Part shown: piece after piece, positions 36,081-45,241 of the stretch
Layout: every line of letters begins with the position of its first letter
How positions within the stretch are numbered: position 1 is the stretch's first letter
Source of the DNA: an uncultured Clostridia bacterium
GTDB taxonomy: Bacteria > Bacillota > Clostridia > Peptostreptococcales > Anaerovoracaceae
Reading direction: 5' to 3'
Assembly: GCA_934233735.1 (NCBI GenBank)
Contig: CAKQGQ010000004.1
Coordinates: 62,001-126,000 of the forward strand
DNA length: 64,000 nucleotides
Made by a program: the position numbers and the translations under genes
The notes under the pieces: generated by a model
Seen by the model: the letters and a program-made list of their open reading frames with translations, nothing else
What the model was told of the DNA's origin: nothing
The model's database searches: none

Positions 36081-37424
36081 ATGACTATAAATCTAACCAA
36101 CGGTTCTGTAACCAAATCCATGCTGCTGTTTGCGGTGCCTATGATTTTAGGGGACCTGCTTCAGCAATGTTATAATATCGCCGATACCCTGATTGTCGGG
36201 CAGTTTCTCGGCAAAACCGCACTCGCGGCAGTCGGCTCTTCCTTTGCCCTGATGACTTTTCTGACCTCGATCATGCTCGGGCTTTGCATGGGAAGCGGCG
36301 CGCTTTTTTCCATACGCTTCGGGCAGCGTGACGAGGATGGTCTGCGTGAAAATATATGCGCTTCCTTTTTCTTTATAGCGGCAGCTACCGCTGTGCTGAA
36401 CCTGTGCGCCTTTCTCCTTCTTGATCGGCTGCAGGTTCTTCTTCAGGTTCCTGCCGAGGTATGGCCGGACATGAGAGCTTATCTCTTTATCATCTTTTGG
36501 GGCATCCCGGCAGTTTTCGCTTATAATTTTTTCGCGTCGTTTTTGCGCGCGGTTGGAAATTCCGTGGCACCGCTGATTTTTCTGGCGATATCCGCTGTAC
36601 TGAATATTTTGCTGGATTTATACTTTATTCTGCAGCTGAATCGAGGCGTTGCAGGCGCCGCTGAGGCAACCGTTATCGCCCAGTATGTCTCCGGCATCGG
36701 CATTGCAATTTATGCGATGCTCCGCTGCCCTGAAGTGCGCTCTGCCATAAGGCCATCGTGTCTGCGCAGGATGCGTGTCCGTGAAATCGCTTCTTTTTCG
36801 GTTCTGACCTGCATTCAGCAGTCCATTATGAACCTCGGGATTCTTATGGTTCAGGGTCTTGTCAACAGTTTCGGAACGATTACAATGGCCGCGTTCGCCG
36901 CTGCGGTGAAAATCGACGCTTTCGCCTACATGCCCGTGCAGGACTTCGGCAATGCGTTTTCCACCTTTATTGCCCAGAACTATGGCGCAAAACAGGACGC
37001 GCGGATTCGCGCCGGACTGAAAAGTGCGGTCTCTATCTCCATGCTTTTCTGCATCGTCGTGTCGGTTTTGGTCTGCGTCTTCGCAAGTCCTCTCATGAAA
37101 ATTTTTGTGGACGCCGGCGAGACGGAAATCATCCGCGAAGGCGTGCGCTATCTGCGGATTGAAGGCGTCTTTTACTGCGGCATCGGATGTCTGTTCCTGC
37201 TTTACGGCTTGTACCGCGCCCTGGCAAAGCCCGGCATGAGCGTAGTGCTCACCGTCATTTCGCTGGGCACCCGCGTTGCACTGGCCTATATTTTGTCTGC
37301 AATCCCGGCCATCGGTGTCGTCGGGATTTGGTGGTCTGTGCCTATCGGCTGGTTCCTTGCGGATGTGACAGGGCTGGTTTACTTCAAATTGCGTAAGTCA
37401 GAGTTTCTTACAAACTCTCAATAA
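36081..37424 (+). CDS. MATE-family efflux transporter
   Basis: A 447-residue, twelve-helix multidrug/toxin extrusion protein. It opens TNGSVTKSMLLFAVPMILGDLLQQCYNIAD, a typical MATE beginning, here split as TNGSVTKSMLLFAVPM then ILGDLLQQCYNIAD. AAVGSSFALM, FGTITMAAFAAAVKIDAFAYMPVQDFG and IAQNYGA are further conserved blocks. It likely exports cationic drugs or metabolites against Na+ or H+. GGAG lies before the ATG. Its 3' end overlaps the convergent hydrolase gene by 17 nt. Confidence 0.92.
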   Translation: MTINLTNGSVTKSMLLFAVPMILGDLLQQCYNIADTLIVGQFLGKTALAAVGSSFALMTFLTSIMLGLCMGSGALFSIRFGQRDEDGLRENICASFFFIAAATAVLNLCAFLLLDRLQVLLQVPAEVWPDMRAYLFIIFWGIPAVFAYNFFASFLRAVGNSVAPLIFLAISAVLNILLDLYFILQLNRGVAGAAEATVIAQYVSGIGIAIYAMLRCPEVRSAIRPSCLRRMRVREIASFSVLTCIQQSIMNLGILMVQGLVNSFGTITMAAFAAAVKIDAFAYMPVQDFGNAFSTFIAQNYGAKQDARIRAGLKSAVSISMLFCIVVSVLVCVFASPLMKIFVDAGETEIIREGVRYLRIEGVFYCGIGCLFLLYGLYRALAKPGMSVVLTVISLGTRVALAYILSAIPAIGVVGIWWSVPIGWFLADVTGLVYFKLRKSEFLTNSQ

Positions 37425-38259
37425 ACGCAATCGCCCTCTGAATGACTGCATCGCCGCTCTCGCCGTTTGGCCCGCCGTTGTGGATTTCATGGTAATAGCC
37501 CGGCCACTCGATCATCGCAAAACTCTCTGAGTCCTGCAGTTTGGCAAACTCACGGCTGCCCTGTATATCGCAGATCAAATCCTTCGTGCCGTGCATCAAA
37601 AGGCATGGCGTATGCTTTGCCCTGCCGTTGTCCTCGTTCGTGCCCTTTTCGAGCGCAGTGCCGATGGTAAATCCCTCGTAAGCGCAAAGCGCGGTTGCAT
37701 ATGGGTGCACCATTGGGTCTTTCTTGTACGGTCTTACATATTCCACGTTGCCAAGCTTTTCTTCCGGAAATTCCGACTTGATTTTGAAGTTCGGCGCAAT
37801 CTTTGTCAAAAGTTTCACCGCTTTCAGAAGTCCACCGCTGACCGGACGCACTAGACGAATCCACGGCGCGGAAATAATATATCCTGCCGGCACATCGTTA
37901 TGACCGCCGCGCGCGCGATAATCCAGCGTGATGTTGCCGCCCATGCTGTGCCCGTATATCACAATCGGAACGCCCGGATAAAATTCCTGCGCGTACTCAA
38001 TCAGCGCGTCAATGTCTTTTAGAACTTCTTTTCTCGGGGCGCATGCTCCGCGAACCCCCTGCGAACGGCCGTGTCCGCGCAAGTCCATTGAAACGACCGC
38101 AATACCCGCTTCATTAAAATGCTCCGCAACGCGGCTGAACCTGCCTGCGTGCTCGCCGATTCCGTGAATCAGGCATACCACGTGATTGGGATTTTCGCAA
38201 GGGAAGTGATACCCCTGCACAATACAGTCTCTCTTTTGAAAATCAAATAATTTATACAT
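37408..38259 (-). CDS. Alpha/beta hydrolase, monoacylglycerol-lipase-like
   Basis: 283 residues with an intact serine-hydrolase triad: nucleophile in YGHSMGGNITLDY (near 108), acid in TKDLICD (near 230) and histidine in YYHEIHN (near 262). An oxyanion-hole segment LIHGIGEHAGRF sits near 33. These features match monoacylglycerol lipase/lysophospholipase. Its ATG overlaps the stop of jetD by 8 nt with the same tight spacing as the other Wadjet genes, so it is translated as the fifth gene of that operon. No signal peptide is seen. Confidence 0.88.
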   Translation of the reverse strand: MYKLFDFQKRDCIVQGYHFPCENPNHVVCLIHGIGEHAGRFSRVAEHFNEAGIAVVSMDLRGHGRSQGVRGACAPRKEVLKDIDALIEYAQEFYPGVPIVIYGHSMGGNITLDYRARGGHNDVPAGYIISAPWIRLVRPVSGGLLKAVKLLTKIAPNFKIKSEFPEEKLGNVEYVRPYKKDPMVHPYATALCAYEGFTIGTALEKGTNEDNGRAKHTPCLLMHGTKDLICDIQGSREFAKLQDSESFAMIEWPGYYHEIHNGGPNGESGDAVIQRAIAFIESL

Positions 38260-39487
38260 ATTGATACCTCCGGCAAAAAAACAAACTCACAATTTCCTGC
38301 TCCATTTTGCAATTATTAGCAAGCATGTATTCAATTGTGTGTCTATATTCTTCTTTTTCTAAAAGTGTATGTAACCTTCTGACATCATTTGAGGTAAGTG
38401 GTTTGCGCGCAATCGCGAACTTCTCATTTTCCAGCTCCGGAATTCCCATACAATGCAAGTCAAACTGCTTTCCGGTTGCCTGGCAGAGGTTTTGGTGAAT
38501 CAGAAAGCCGCCTGCATCAATGTCACCAAAATGTACATACTTCAATTCAGGGTTATCTTCTATTACTTTCTTCAAGAAAGCAAGCTGATGCCTGTTTGCA
38601 TAACCTCCGAGATAAAGATACGAAAAGGTCGCCTCGTCCATGCGTTGAAAGGCTGTCTTGTTTTCGACAGTCATAACTTTATCGGTGCCGATCTCTATAC
38701 GAGCGATAAAAGGAATGTCCGCTGAGGAAATCGCAATGCCGCCGCGAAGCTGACTTGAATCCATGCTGAAATTCTTCCAGTGAAGTTTCCACTCTCCTTT
38801 CAGCAGAATCTCCTGCTCGCTTGTAATGACATGGAAGCGTTCCAGTATCGCGTCTGCAGGTTCATAATCTGACTGTGGCACGTCAAGAAGAGCCCTCAGC
38901 AAGCTGCAGATTTCTTCATAATTATTCTCTTGAAACCACTTTGAATCACCGTATACCAAAACGGATACCTCCCTGACATAGAGCGATTTACTGTTTTTCT
39001 CAAGAAAATCTATCATTTTCAGGTTTGCATCTATCCTCGCAAATTCAATTTCTTCTGCCGTCTCATTCAGATGCTGCCGCAGTGATTCGCAGTAAGCCTG
39101 CACAAGTGCTCCGCCGTGTTTATAAGCAGCAAAAAGCTGAAAGACTTCTTCTTTAATTCGGTTTCGCGGGGTAATTCCACATTGATTTTGCAGAAAATCC
39201 CGCACACTGCTCGCAGAGTCCGCAGGCATATATATTTTTTCAATTTCATCGCTGTATTTCAGTCTTTTAACTGCTACAAACGATTCGGATTCCAAGACAT
39301 GAATTGCTTCGTTAATGGCTTCTTTTCGCCTCATATCCGCATCATTGGCATGATAAGCTTTGTATATTTCCGACGGACTCAGAGTGATTCTACGGTTGGT
39401 CTCTATCTGTTTTGCACTGCGTTTGTCATATTTTTTCAGCAGCTTTTGAAGGATTTCACCGCAAAGTTTTTTCGTCTCACTGTTCAT
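38252..39487 (-). CDS. jetD: Wadjet system nuclease subunit JetD
   Basis: 411 residues. The C-terminal half (from about 225) is the DUF2220/Toprim-like nuclease domain, with VENKTAFQR near 273, YLGGYANRHQLAFL and HFGDIDAGGF near 320, whose acidic residues bind the catalytic metal. The N-terminal part is the DNA-binding arm. In Wadjet systems JetD cuts circular plasmids extruded by the JetABC SMC motor. It overlaps jetC by 11 nt. Confidence 0.88.
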   Translation of the reverse strand: MNSETKKLCGEILQKLLKKYDKRSAKQIETNRRITLSPSEIYKAYHANDADMRRKEAINEAIHVLESESFVAVKRLKYSDEIEKIYMPADSASSVRDFLQNQCGITPRNRIKEEVFQLFAAYKHGGALVQAYCESLRQHLNETAEEIEFARIDANLKMIDFLEKNSKSLYVREVSVLVYGDSKWFQENNYEEICSLLRALLDVPQSDYEPADAILERFHVITSEQEILLKGEWKLHWKNFSMDSSQLRGGIAISSADIPFIARIEIGTDKVMTVENKTAFQRMDEATFSYLYLGGYANRHQLAFLKKVIEDNPELKYVHFGDIDAGGFLIHQNLCQATGKQFDLHCMGIPELENEKFAIARKPLTSNDVRRLHTLLEKEEYRHTIEYMLANNCKMEQEIVSLFFCRRYQYV

Positions 39488-42400
39488 GGAACTTCACCTT
39501 TCCGATTCGCATATCTTCTTTTTTTAGTTTTAACAACGGAATGATCACGCCGCATTCACTTCCGATGGATTCCAGTCGGTTCGGCGGTGCACAAAAAATA
39601 ACCTGAAAGTTCTGCGCTTTAAAGAAATCCAGCATCAGTTTAATATTGTGATCGCTCATTTTTTCGAAAGGCTCATCGATGAAAATCAAGCGCACAGAAT
39701 TGACTCTGGCGTTATACAGCATTGAGAGCGCCGCAGACAGAATCAGCGTATAAGGAATCTGCGTTCCCGCGCCTGAGTTGTAGCCCACGGTTTTGGATAA
39801 TTTTCCCTCTTTGATTGTATCATCGGTTACCAGAATTTCATAACTCATGTAGTTTCGATAATCAGCGAAACGTTTAATTTCCGATAAATCATTTTTATCA
39901 ATCATTTTGTTGATGATATTTTTAATTTCATTTTCACGCTTTTCGATTTCGTCTTTTTCATACTTTCCGTATCCGCTGCTGTTAAATGAAATTTGATCGT
40001 CGAATAAATCATTGGCACTTTGGAGATATTCCGCGTAATTCAGTACCTTGGTGTAATCAGAATGATCCTTGAGCATTTTCACATCAAACTGATATTGCGT
40101 GGAAAATTTCAGCTTTCTGAGTTCTTTATTGATTTCCCGAATATCGCTGAGAGCCGTCCTTGCATGTTCATAGATACTCAAAACAAATTCATGTTTGAAA
40201 ATATCTTCATACTTTCTGGTCTGCTCCCGCATTTTTTCCTGAATTCCCTGCAGATCATCAATCCAGATTTTCGTCTTCCGTTTCTGATAGCTGCCCTCTG
40301 CATCTGTGCCGAGCGGAAGCCTTTCCTCCTGCGGCTTGCGGTTGTTATAGTTCATCTGCCTGCCCTGAAGCATTGATTGCAGATTGGCAATGCTGCTCTG
40401 CAATCTCTCCCTGGAATTCTGTTTCATCAGGCCGCCGATTTTTGCCTCACCTTTTCGGAATCGGTCATATTCTTCGATTGCCTTTTCATGAACAGATGCA
40501 TGCATCATTCGCTCTTCATCAAGGATGTCGGAAGCTTCCTGCAACTGTCTTCTGTATTCGATTGAGTCGTTCTGCTTGCTTTCCGTCTCAACTTCAAGCT
40601 TATCCTTCTTGCGGTTCATCTCACTCTGCCTTTTTGTCCGGTCGTCCAGTTCTCTGCCTAAACGACTAAGCTGCTCGGAAAGAGCCATAAACTCTGCATT
40701 GTTCCTTTGCGCTTCCAAAAGCTCATTGCAATGTTTTCTTTCTTCATGAAGCTGCGTTTCCGTCTGGGCAGCTTCACGATGTGCGTTCAGATTAAAGTCG
40801 CGAAAACTATCGATTGTACTGCGAAGCGAGTCCATTTTTTGCTGCTGCGTTTTTTGTTTCGTCAAAAGCTCTGTTTCTTCTTTTTCCAGAAGATTCAAGC
40901 GTTTCTGTGCCGCTATTCTGTTCAGTTCGATGGCCTCTTCTCCCAGGCAATAGCTTTTAATTTTTCTGAAATTAATGTATGTCACAGCCATATTTCGGCT
41001 TAGCTTTCCTTCTTTGGACATGGCATTATCATAGCTTGGTACCTCTTCCACAGGGACAGCGTGAATTCTCCCGAGCCAGAATTTAAAATATGCCGCGGCA
41101 TAGGAATTTTGAATATCCAAAAGATGAAATACCGCATCTTCTTCACAGGTAAGTTCCTTTTTCATAAGCCGTTTCGTGTTGACCAATTCGATGTACCTGT
41201 GCCCTGACTTATCAAGCATGCGGTTGGCAATATCAAAAGCTGTAGGAGAAACGATTACCGCATAGCGGTGAATTCCAAGGAAAGATTCTATCGCATTTCT
41301 CCATTCCTCATCCTTGATGCCGATGACATATTCACAAGCCATTTTTGCCTGTTCATTGATTCCCAGCTGTTCAAATTCCCGATTTACCTCTTTTATGAAT
41401 GCAAGCTGTTCTCCTGCAAAAGTAAAGTCCGCTTTTTTCTTTTTACAGGCTTCCAAAATTTCATTTTGCAGGACGCATTCTTTTTGAATTCTCTCCAATT
41501 CATCTTCAATAGAATATTTCTGCTGCATTACCGCATCGCGCGCTTCCTGCAAAGCTCGTTTCAGTTTCTCAAGAAAAAGCTGTTTTTCTACTGCTTCTGT
41601 TTTCGAATCGACAAGTTTTTCAAGCATCCCACTGTCGAGCAGGTGCTCTGCTTCGCTTATCTTGGCATCTTCCACCGTTTCTCTGATGGTTCTTTGGAAA
41701 TTATCCAGCATCGCGGCTTCCCTGCGCAGTTTCTGAAGCCGCTCCTCATAGCCTTCCATTGCCCTTCGGGATGCTTCGATTGCCTGTGATGCATCCATCT
41801 TTTGAAGGGAATCTTTTACTTTCTCATGCTGCTCCTGAGCATTTCGTATTACTTCTTGCTGCGCCCGGATTTTCTTTTCCAATTCTTCACACTGCAGACG
41901 ATTCTTTTCGATTATCTCTTCTGCATTTTGTAATTTCTCCTGCCATTCCAGAACTTTTTGATATTTCCGTTTGATATCATCTACAAGCAGACGGTTTTGC
42001 TGTTTTTCCAGTTCTCCAAAGTTTTCCAGAATTTCATCCAAATCCTGAATTTCCTGATTTATCAGCTCCAAGCTGCTGTTGATTCGCTCAATGTTCTCTT
42101 TTGCCTCCTTAAGCTTTTCAAACTTAACCGGATGTTCCTCAAGTACCGATTCTTTTATAAACTCCTGAATTTTAGCCGCAGGGTTATATGCCATGATATT
42201 GCGAAGTTTTCTCTGGTACGCACTGACCTCTTGATATGGTAGCTTCAGTCCGGTCATCTGCATAAATAAGGTAATACCATCTTTCTTATTTTTCAGCTTC
42301 AATCCGTTTTTCTTTTGAAAGTCAGATGCGTCATAGGGCTTTTCCTGCCCCTTTTCTTCATAGGTGAAATGTAGATCTTTCAATGTTTTTTTCTCGGCAG

Positions 42401-42800
42401 CATACCATTCACTTGTTTTAATATCGGCTGCCGCAGTTTCTAAAACAACGCCGAGTACAAAGCTTCTCTGATTAATCTCGTCATAATATTCCAAAGCAAT
42501 GTGTGTGAAAACACTTGGCATTTTGTCCGCCGGTCTTGCGTAAATGCCCGCGCTGGGATCCAATAAGCATCTGGTATAGGAAACGAGATTCCGCTTGCCG
42601 GTTCCCGTATTATTTTTGCTCGTAGCCTCATTAAATTTATAATCCCCCGTATACGCATATTTAATTGCATCTAAAATCGTCGATTTACCGCTTTCATTTT
42701 CACCGGTAATCAAGGTCATGTTTTCCGACAGCGGAATATTTTCATTAATAAAGCCGTACCAGTTTATCAGCTTAACCTCACGCAAACTAATTTTACTCAT
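39477..42800 (-). CDS. jetC: Wadjet SMC-like ATPase JetC
   Basis: 1107 residues with an SMC layout. Walker A GENESGKST lies near residue 34, followed by a long coiled coil (about 200-500 and 600-900, rich in E/K/Q heptads), a central hinge, and a C-terminal head with the signature region NSGAGTQIPYTLIL and Walker B LIFIDEPFEKMSD near 1037. It is the loop-extruding MukB-like motor of Wadjet. It overlaps jetB by 8 nt and jetD by 11 nt. Confidence 0.9.
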   Translation of the reverse strand: MSKISLREVKLINWYGFINENIPLSENMTLITGENESGKSTILDAIKYAYTGDYKFNEATSKNNTGTGKRNLVSYTRCLLDPSAGIYARPADKMPSVFTHIALEYYDEINQRSFVLGVVLETAAADIKTSEWYAAEKKTLKDLHFTYEEKGQEKPYDASDFQKKNGLKLKNKKDGITLFMQMTGLKLPYQEVSAYQRKLRNIMAYNPAAKIQEFIKESVLEEHPVKFEKLKEAKENIERINSSLELINQEIQDLDEILENFGELEKQQNRLLVDDIKRKYQKVLEWQEKLQNAEEIIEKNRLQCEELEKKIRAQQEVIRNAQEQHEKVKDSLQKMDASQAIEASRRAMEGYEERLQKLRREAAMLDNFQRTIRETVEDAKISEAEHLLDSGMLEKLVDSKTEAVEKQLFLEKLKRALQEARDAVMQQKYSIEDELERIQKECVLQNEILEACKKKKADFTFAGEQLAFIKEVNREFEQLGINEQAKMACEYVIGIKDEEWRNAIESFLGIHRYAVIVSPTAFDIANRMLDKSGHRYIELVNTKRLMKKELTCEEDAVFHLLDIQNSYAAAYFKFWLGRIHAVPVEEVPSYDNAMSKEGKLSRNMAVTYINFRKIKSYCLGEEAIELNRIAAQKRLNLLEKEETELLTKQKTQQQKMDSLRSTIDSFRDFNLNAHREAAQTETQLHEERKHCNELLEAQRNNAEFMALSEQLSRLGRELDDRTKRQSEMNRKKDKLEVETESKQNDSIEYRRQLQEASDILDEERMMHASVHEKAIEEYDRFRKGEAKIGGLMKQNSRERLQSSIANLQSMLQGRQMNYNNRKPQEERLPLGTDAEGSYQKRKTKIWIDDLQGIQEKMREQTRKYEDIFKHEFVLSIYEHARTALSDIREINKELRKLKFSTQYQFDVKMLKDHSDYTKVLNYAEYLQSANDLFDDQISFNSSGYGKYEKDEIEKRENEIKNIINKMIDKNDLSEIKRFADYRNYMSYEILVTDDTIKEGKLSKTVGYNSGAGTQIPYTLILSAALSMLYNARVNSVRLIFIDEPFEKMSDHNIKLMLDFFKAQNFQVIFCAPPNRLESIGSECGVIIPLLKLKKEDMRIGKVKFHEQ

Positions 42801-43446
42801 ACTCTTCTTCCTCGCTTTCTATGAATAAATCTGCGCTGTCTTCTGCACCGGATTCCGCAGAGGTGTCCGGCATCCCTGTGTATTCCTCGATGACGCGTTT
42901 CAGCTGTCCGATATCCATACAGAACTGCAGGGATGGATACAGCCGTACAATTCCGTCCTCACGGCCAATGTCGTCACCGAAGTCAATTAAATTAAATCTT
43001 CTGAAAACCAGATACGCGCCTTTAAAATCAGACGGAGTCAGGCTAATCTGATAAATTCCGCATTTATCGATAATGTCTCCTACCGTAACGAAAACAGGCT
43101 CTTTGTATCCCATTCGTTCCAAATAGAGCATCCACAGCACCAAGAGCAGTCTTATCTGTTTCGAATCAAAACGATACAGATTTGCCCTTTTTAAACCTAC
43201 CGTTTCCACATCTTCGTCATGCTGCTGCAGCATGGCAACTTTCAGCCTGTCATCCACCATCACCTGATAACCGATGAGGGAAAGGTAGGTATTTACATCA
43301 TAATGATTTGACTCTGCAGCGATAAAGTCGTATAATTTTTCATCTTTATCCGCAACAATAAAAGTTGTATCCAGTAGTTTTCGAATACTGCGTTTAAACA
43401 GATATGCGTCTTCATCATTCATTTTATTTATGATTTCTAATCCCAT
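42793..43446 (-). CDS. jetB: Wadjet subunit JetB (MukE-like)
   Basis: 217 residues between jetA and jetC, as expected for the winged-helix kite subunit JetB. It has a conserved-looking LLLVLWMLYLERMGY segment followed by a winged-helix part (DKCGIYQISLTPSDFKGAYL) and an acidic C-terminus. The ATG has AGGTGA upstream and overlaps the end of jetA by 10 nt. Assignment rests on position as well as sequence. Confidence 0.82.
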   Translation of the reverse strand: MGLEIINKMNDEDAYLFKRSIRKLLDTTFIVADKDEKLYDFIAAESNHYDVNTYLSLIGYQVMVDDRLKVAMLQQHDEDVETVGLKRANLYRFDSKQIRLLLVLWMLYLERMGYKEPVFVTVGDIIDKCGIYQISLTPSDFKGAYLVFRRFNLIDFGDDIGREDGIVRLYPSLQFCMDIGQLKRVIEEYTGMPDTSAESGAEDSADLFIESEEEEYE

Positions 43447-44885
43447 ATTTTTTCACCTGTGTCTTTCTGTCCGTTCTTTCGTATAATGCGTGCTCCGCTG
43501 ATTTCCGCGGTTTCGGTTTCGACCGTTTTTTCTCCAAGCTCCACTTCAAACGGAAATTCCTCATTGCCTGCATATGCCATCGCTGCCGCATACATCAAAA
43601 CTTCTTCCTTCGACAGAATCGGTTTTTCTCCGATTTCAATGCTCTCTGCTATGCCAAGCTGTGCGTCAAGATAGTCTCCGGTTCTCTCAACAGAATAGCG
43701 ATTCTGCGCCTGGCTGAACATTTGCTCCGTTTTAGCTTCTTTTTCCTCTTCTGTAAGTTCTTCCTTGTAAAGTGCAATGTTTTCACCCGAATTTTTCATC
43801 CTGCGTTTCTTTTCAAAGGATTTATAGCCGACATATCTTTGCTGCATAGTATTAAGCGTATCGGCAACCTTTTCGATTGCTGTTTCCTGTTCTTTTTCCG
43901 AAAGCTTTCCCACAGTACTTAAAAAATCATGAAGCACACTTTCCATTTTTTCGCCGCTGCTCGACATCAACATGATACGCGTATTCGCTAAATTGTAATA
44001 GTTATTGATTCTTGTATCAATCAACTCCATATTTTCTTCGTACTCGATACTCAAAAAATGCTGCAGCTCCGCAAAATATCGATTCACTCTCTCTTCCGCA
44101 GACTGCATGTCCATCTGCAGTCTTTCCGCGCATTCCAGTGTCATCTTCTGATAAATCTCGGGTTCTTTTAGTTTTCGCAGTCTGCCGCGAATAAAGGAAA
44201 GCTGCGTCGGTATCAGACCGTTATTCTTAATGAAGAAATACTCGCTGAAAAACCGATCCAGCATCTGATCCTTCATAATGAATTGCCCGAAACAGTTCAT
44301 ATCCTGAAATGCTATTACTGCCTTCATAATATCAGAAATGCTGTCCTTTAAATCGGTCAGTTCATTTTTTAATTCACTCTCATTGTCAATCATCGGTACA
44401 AGAATGTTGTTGTAAGGATGCTCCATTCTCGGGCTATCCTTTTCAAAAGCTGATTTCATGATTTCGTACATAGAGAAAATACGGTTGGACATTGCCCCTT
44501 GACCGCTGCGCTCCGTCAGCTTCCGCAGGAAATCCATGATTCTGCGGCAATCGGTCGCAATATTCACAACATACTCGCCGTTACGCCCGATTTCCCTCGG
44601 CAAAACCCATCCGGCCTCGCGGAAGAGCGCTATAATAGTTCCCGCCTGAAGCGGATAACCTAACGCTTCTTCATCGGCACCGTCCGGAGGCAAATCCTCT
44701 GAAGGAATTTGCAAAGTATTTCGCAGATAAAAAGTAATGCAGTCTCTGGCATCAGACTCATAAAGAACCGGAAGTTCCTTTGTCTTGTCAATCAGAAGCT
44801 GCATACAATCGTAATATATTTTTTTGTATTTTAAGTTAAACGGTTTGAAAAAATTTTCATTTTTCAGATAATCAAATAAGTTCAC
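43437..44885 (-). CDS. jetA: Wadjet subunit JetA (MukF-like kleisin)
   Basis: 482 residues, mostly helical. The N-terminus (MNLFDYLKNENFFKPFNLKY) and the TFYLRNTL/GWVLPREIG segments resemble the JetA family formerly DUF5716, which I associate with type III Wadjet rather than the DUF3375 form of type I. As the kleisin it would bridge the JetC heads and bind JetB. The start is the GTG at 44885 behind AGGAGACGA. It is the first gene of the overlapping jetABCD-hydrolase operon. Confidence 0.82.
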   Translation of the reverse strand: MNLFDYLKNENFFKPFNLKYKKIYYDCMQLLIDKTKELPVLYESDARDCITFYLRNTLQIPSEDLPPDGADEEALGYPLQAGTIIALFREAGWVLPREIGRNGEYVVNIATDCRRIMDFLRKLTERSGQGAMSNRIFSMYEIMKSAFEKDSPRMEHPYNNILVPMIDNESELKNELTDLKDSISDIMKAVIAFQDMNCFGQFIMKDQMLDRFFSEYFFIKNNGLIPTQLSFIRGRLRKLKEPEIYQKMTLECAERLQMDMQSAEERVNRYFAELQHFLSIEYEENMELIDTRINNYYNLANTRIMLMSSSGEKMESVLHDFLSTVGKLSEKEQETAIEKVADTLNTMQQRYVGYKSFEKKRRMKNSGENIALYKEELTEEEKEAKTEQMFSQAQNRYSVERTGDYLDAQLGIAESIEIGEKPILSKEEVLMYAAAMAYAGNEEFPFEVELGEKTVETETAEISGARIIRKNGQKDTGEKIWD

Positions 44886-44983
44886 ACTCGTCTCCTATGC
44901 TACGGCCGGCTCTATGCCTTGAATTACAGCATTTAAATTGCCTCATTTCAGTATCTTCCTTTACCGATATTTTATCATAGGCA

Positions 44984-45139
44984 TTATGACTTTTCTACCT
45001 GAATTTCGGCATTTAGTAATAAATTCGCAATATTTCGGCAGCATTCCCTTACAATAGCTCCAAAAGTTCTGCCCTGCTCATATTCATCAAGCCGCCTGAG
45101 GATTTTCTCCTTTAAAACTCCAGTCCGCTTTTCTCTCGA
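44984..45139 (-). pseudogene. Short open frame without start codon in the Wadjet leader
   Basis: Between the Wadjet promoter and jetA, 51 codons are open (containing KILRRLDEYEQGRTFGAIV and CCRNIANLLLNAEI) and end at TAA 44984. There is no ATG, GTG or TTG in frame near the beginning. It may be the remnant of a helical regulator gene. The rest of the 356-nt gap before jetA shows nothing else recognisable. Confidence 0.3.
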
Positions 45140-45141
45140 TT

Positions 45142-45201
45142 AAAGTAACTCGTGAGTTACTTTCTTACGAGTGTAATATACTACACTTTGTGTAAAGTCA
45201 A
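45142..45201 (-). promoter_or_regulatory. Wadjet promoter covered by three inverted repeats
   Basis: Minus strand TTGACT (45201-45196), 17 bases, TATTAC (45178-45173). The spacer contains TACACTTTGTGTA (45182-45194), the -10 lies in GTGTA-N6-TACAC (45171-45186), and a perfect 10-bp dyad, AAAGTAACTC-GT-GAGTTACTTT, follows at 45142-45163. This packing implies a repressor, but no regulator gene is next to it. Confidence 0.65.
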
Positions 45202-45241
45202 GCTTAAGTTTCTCTTTCCACTTCGCCAAAATCAGACTTTT

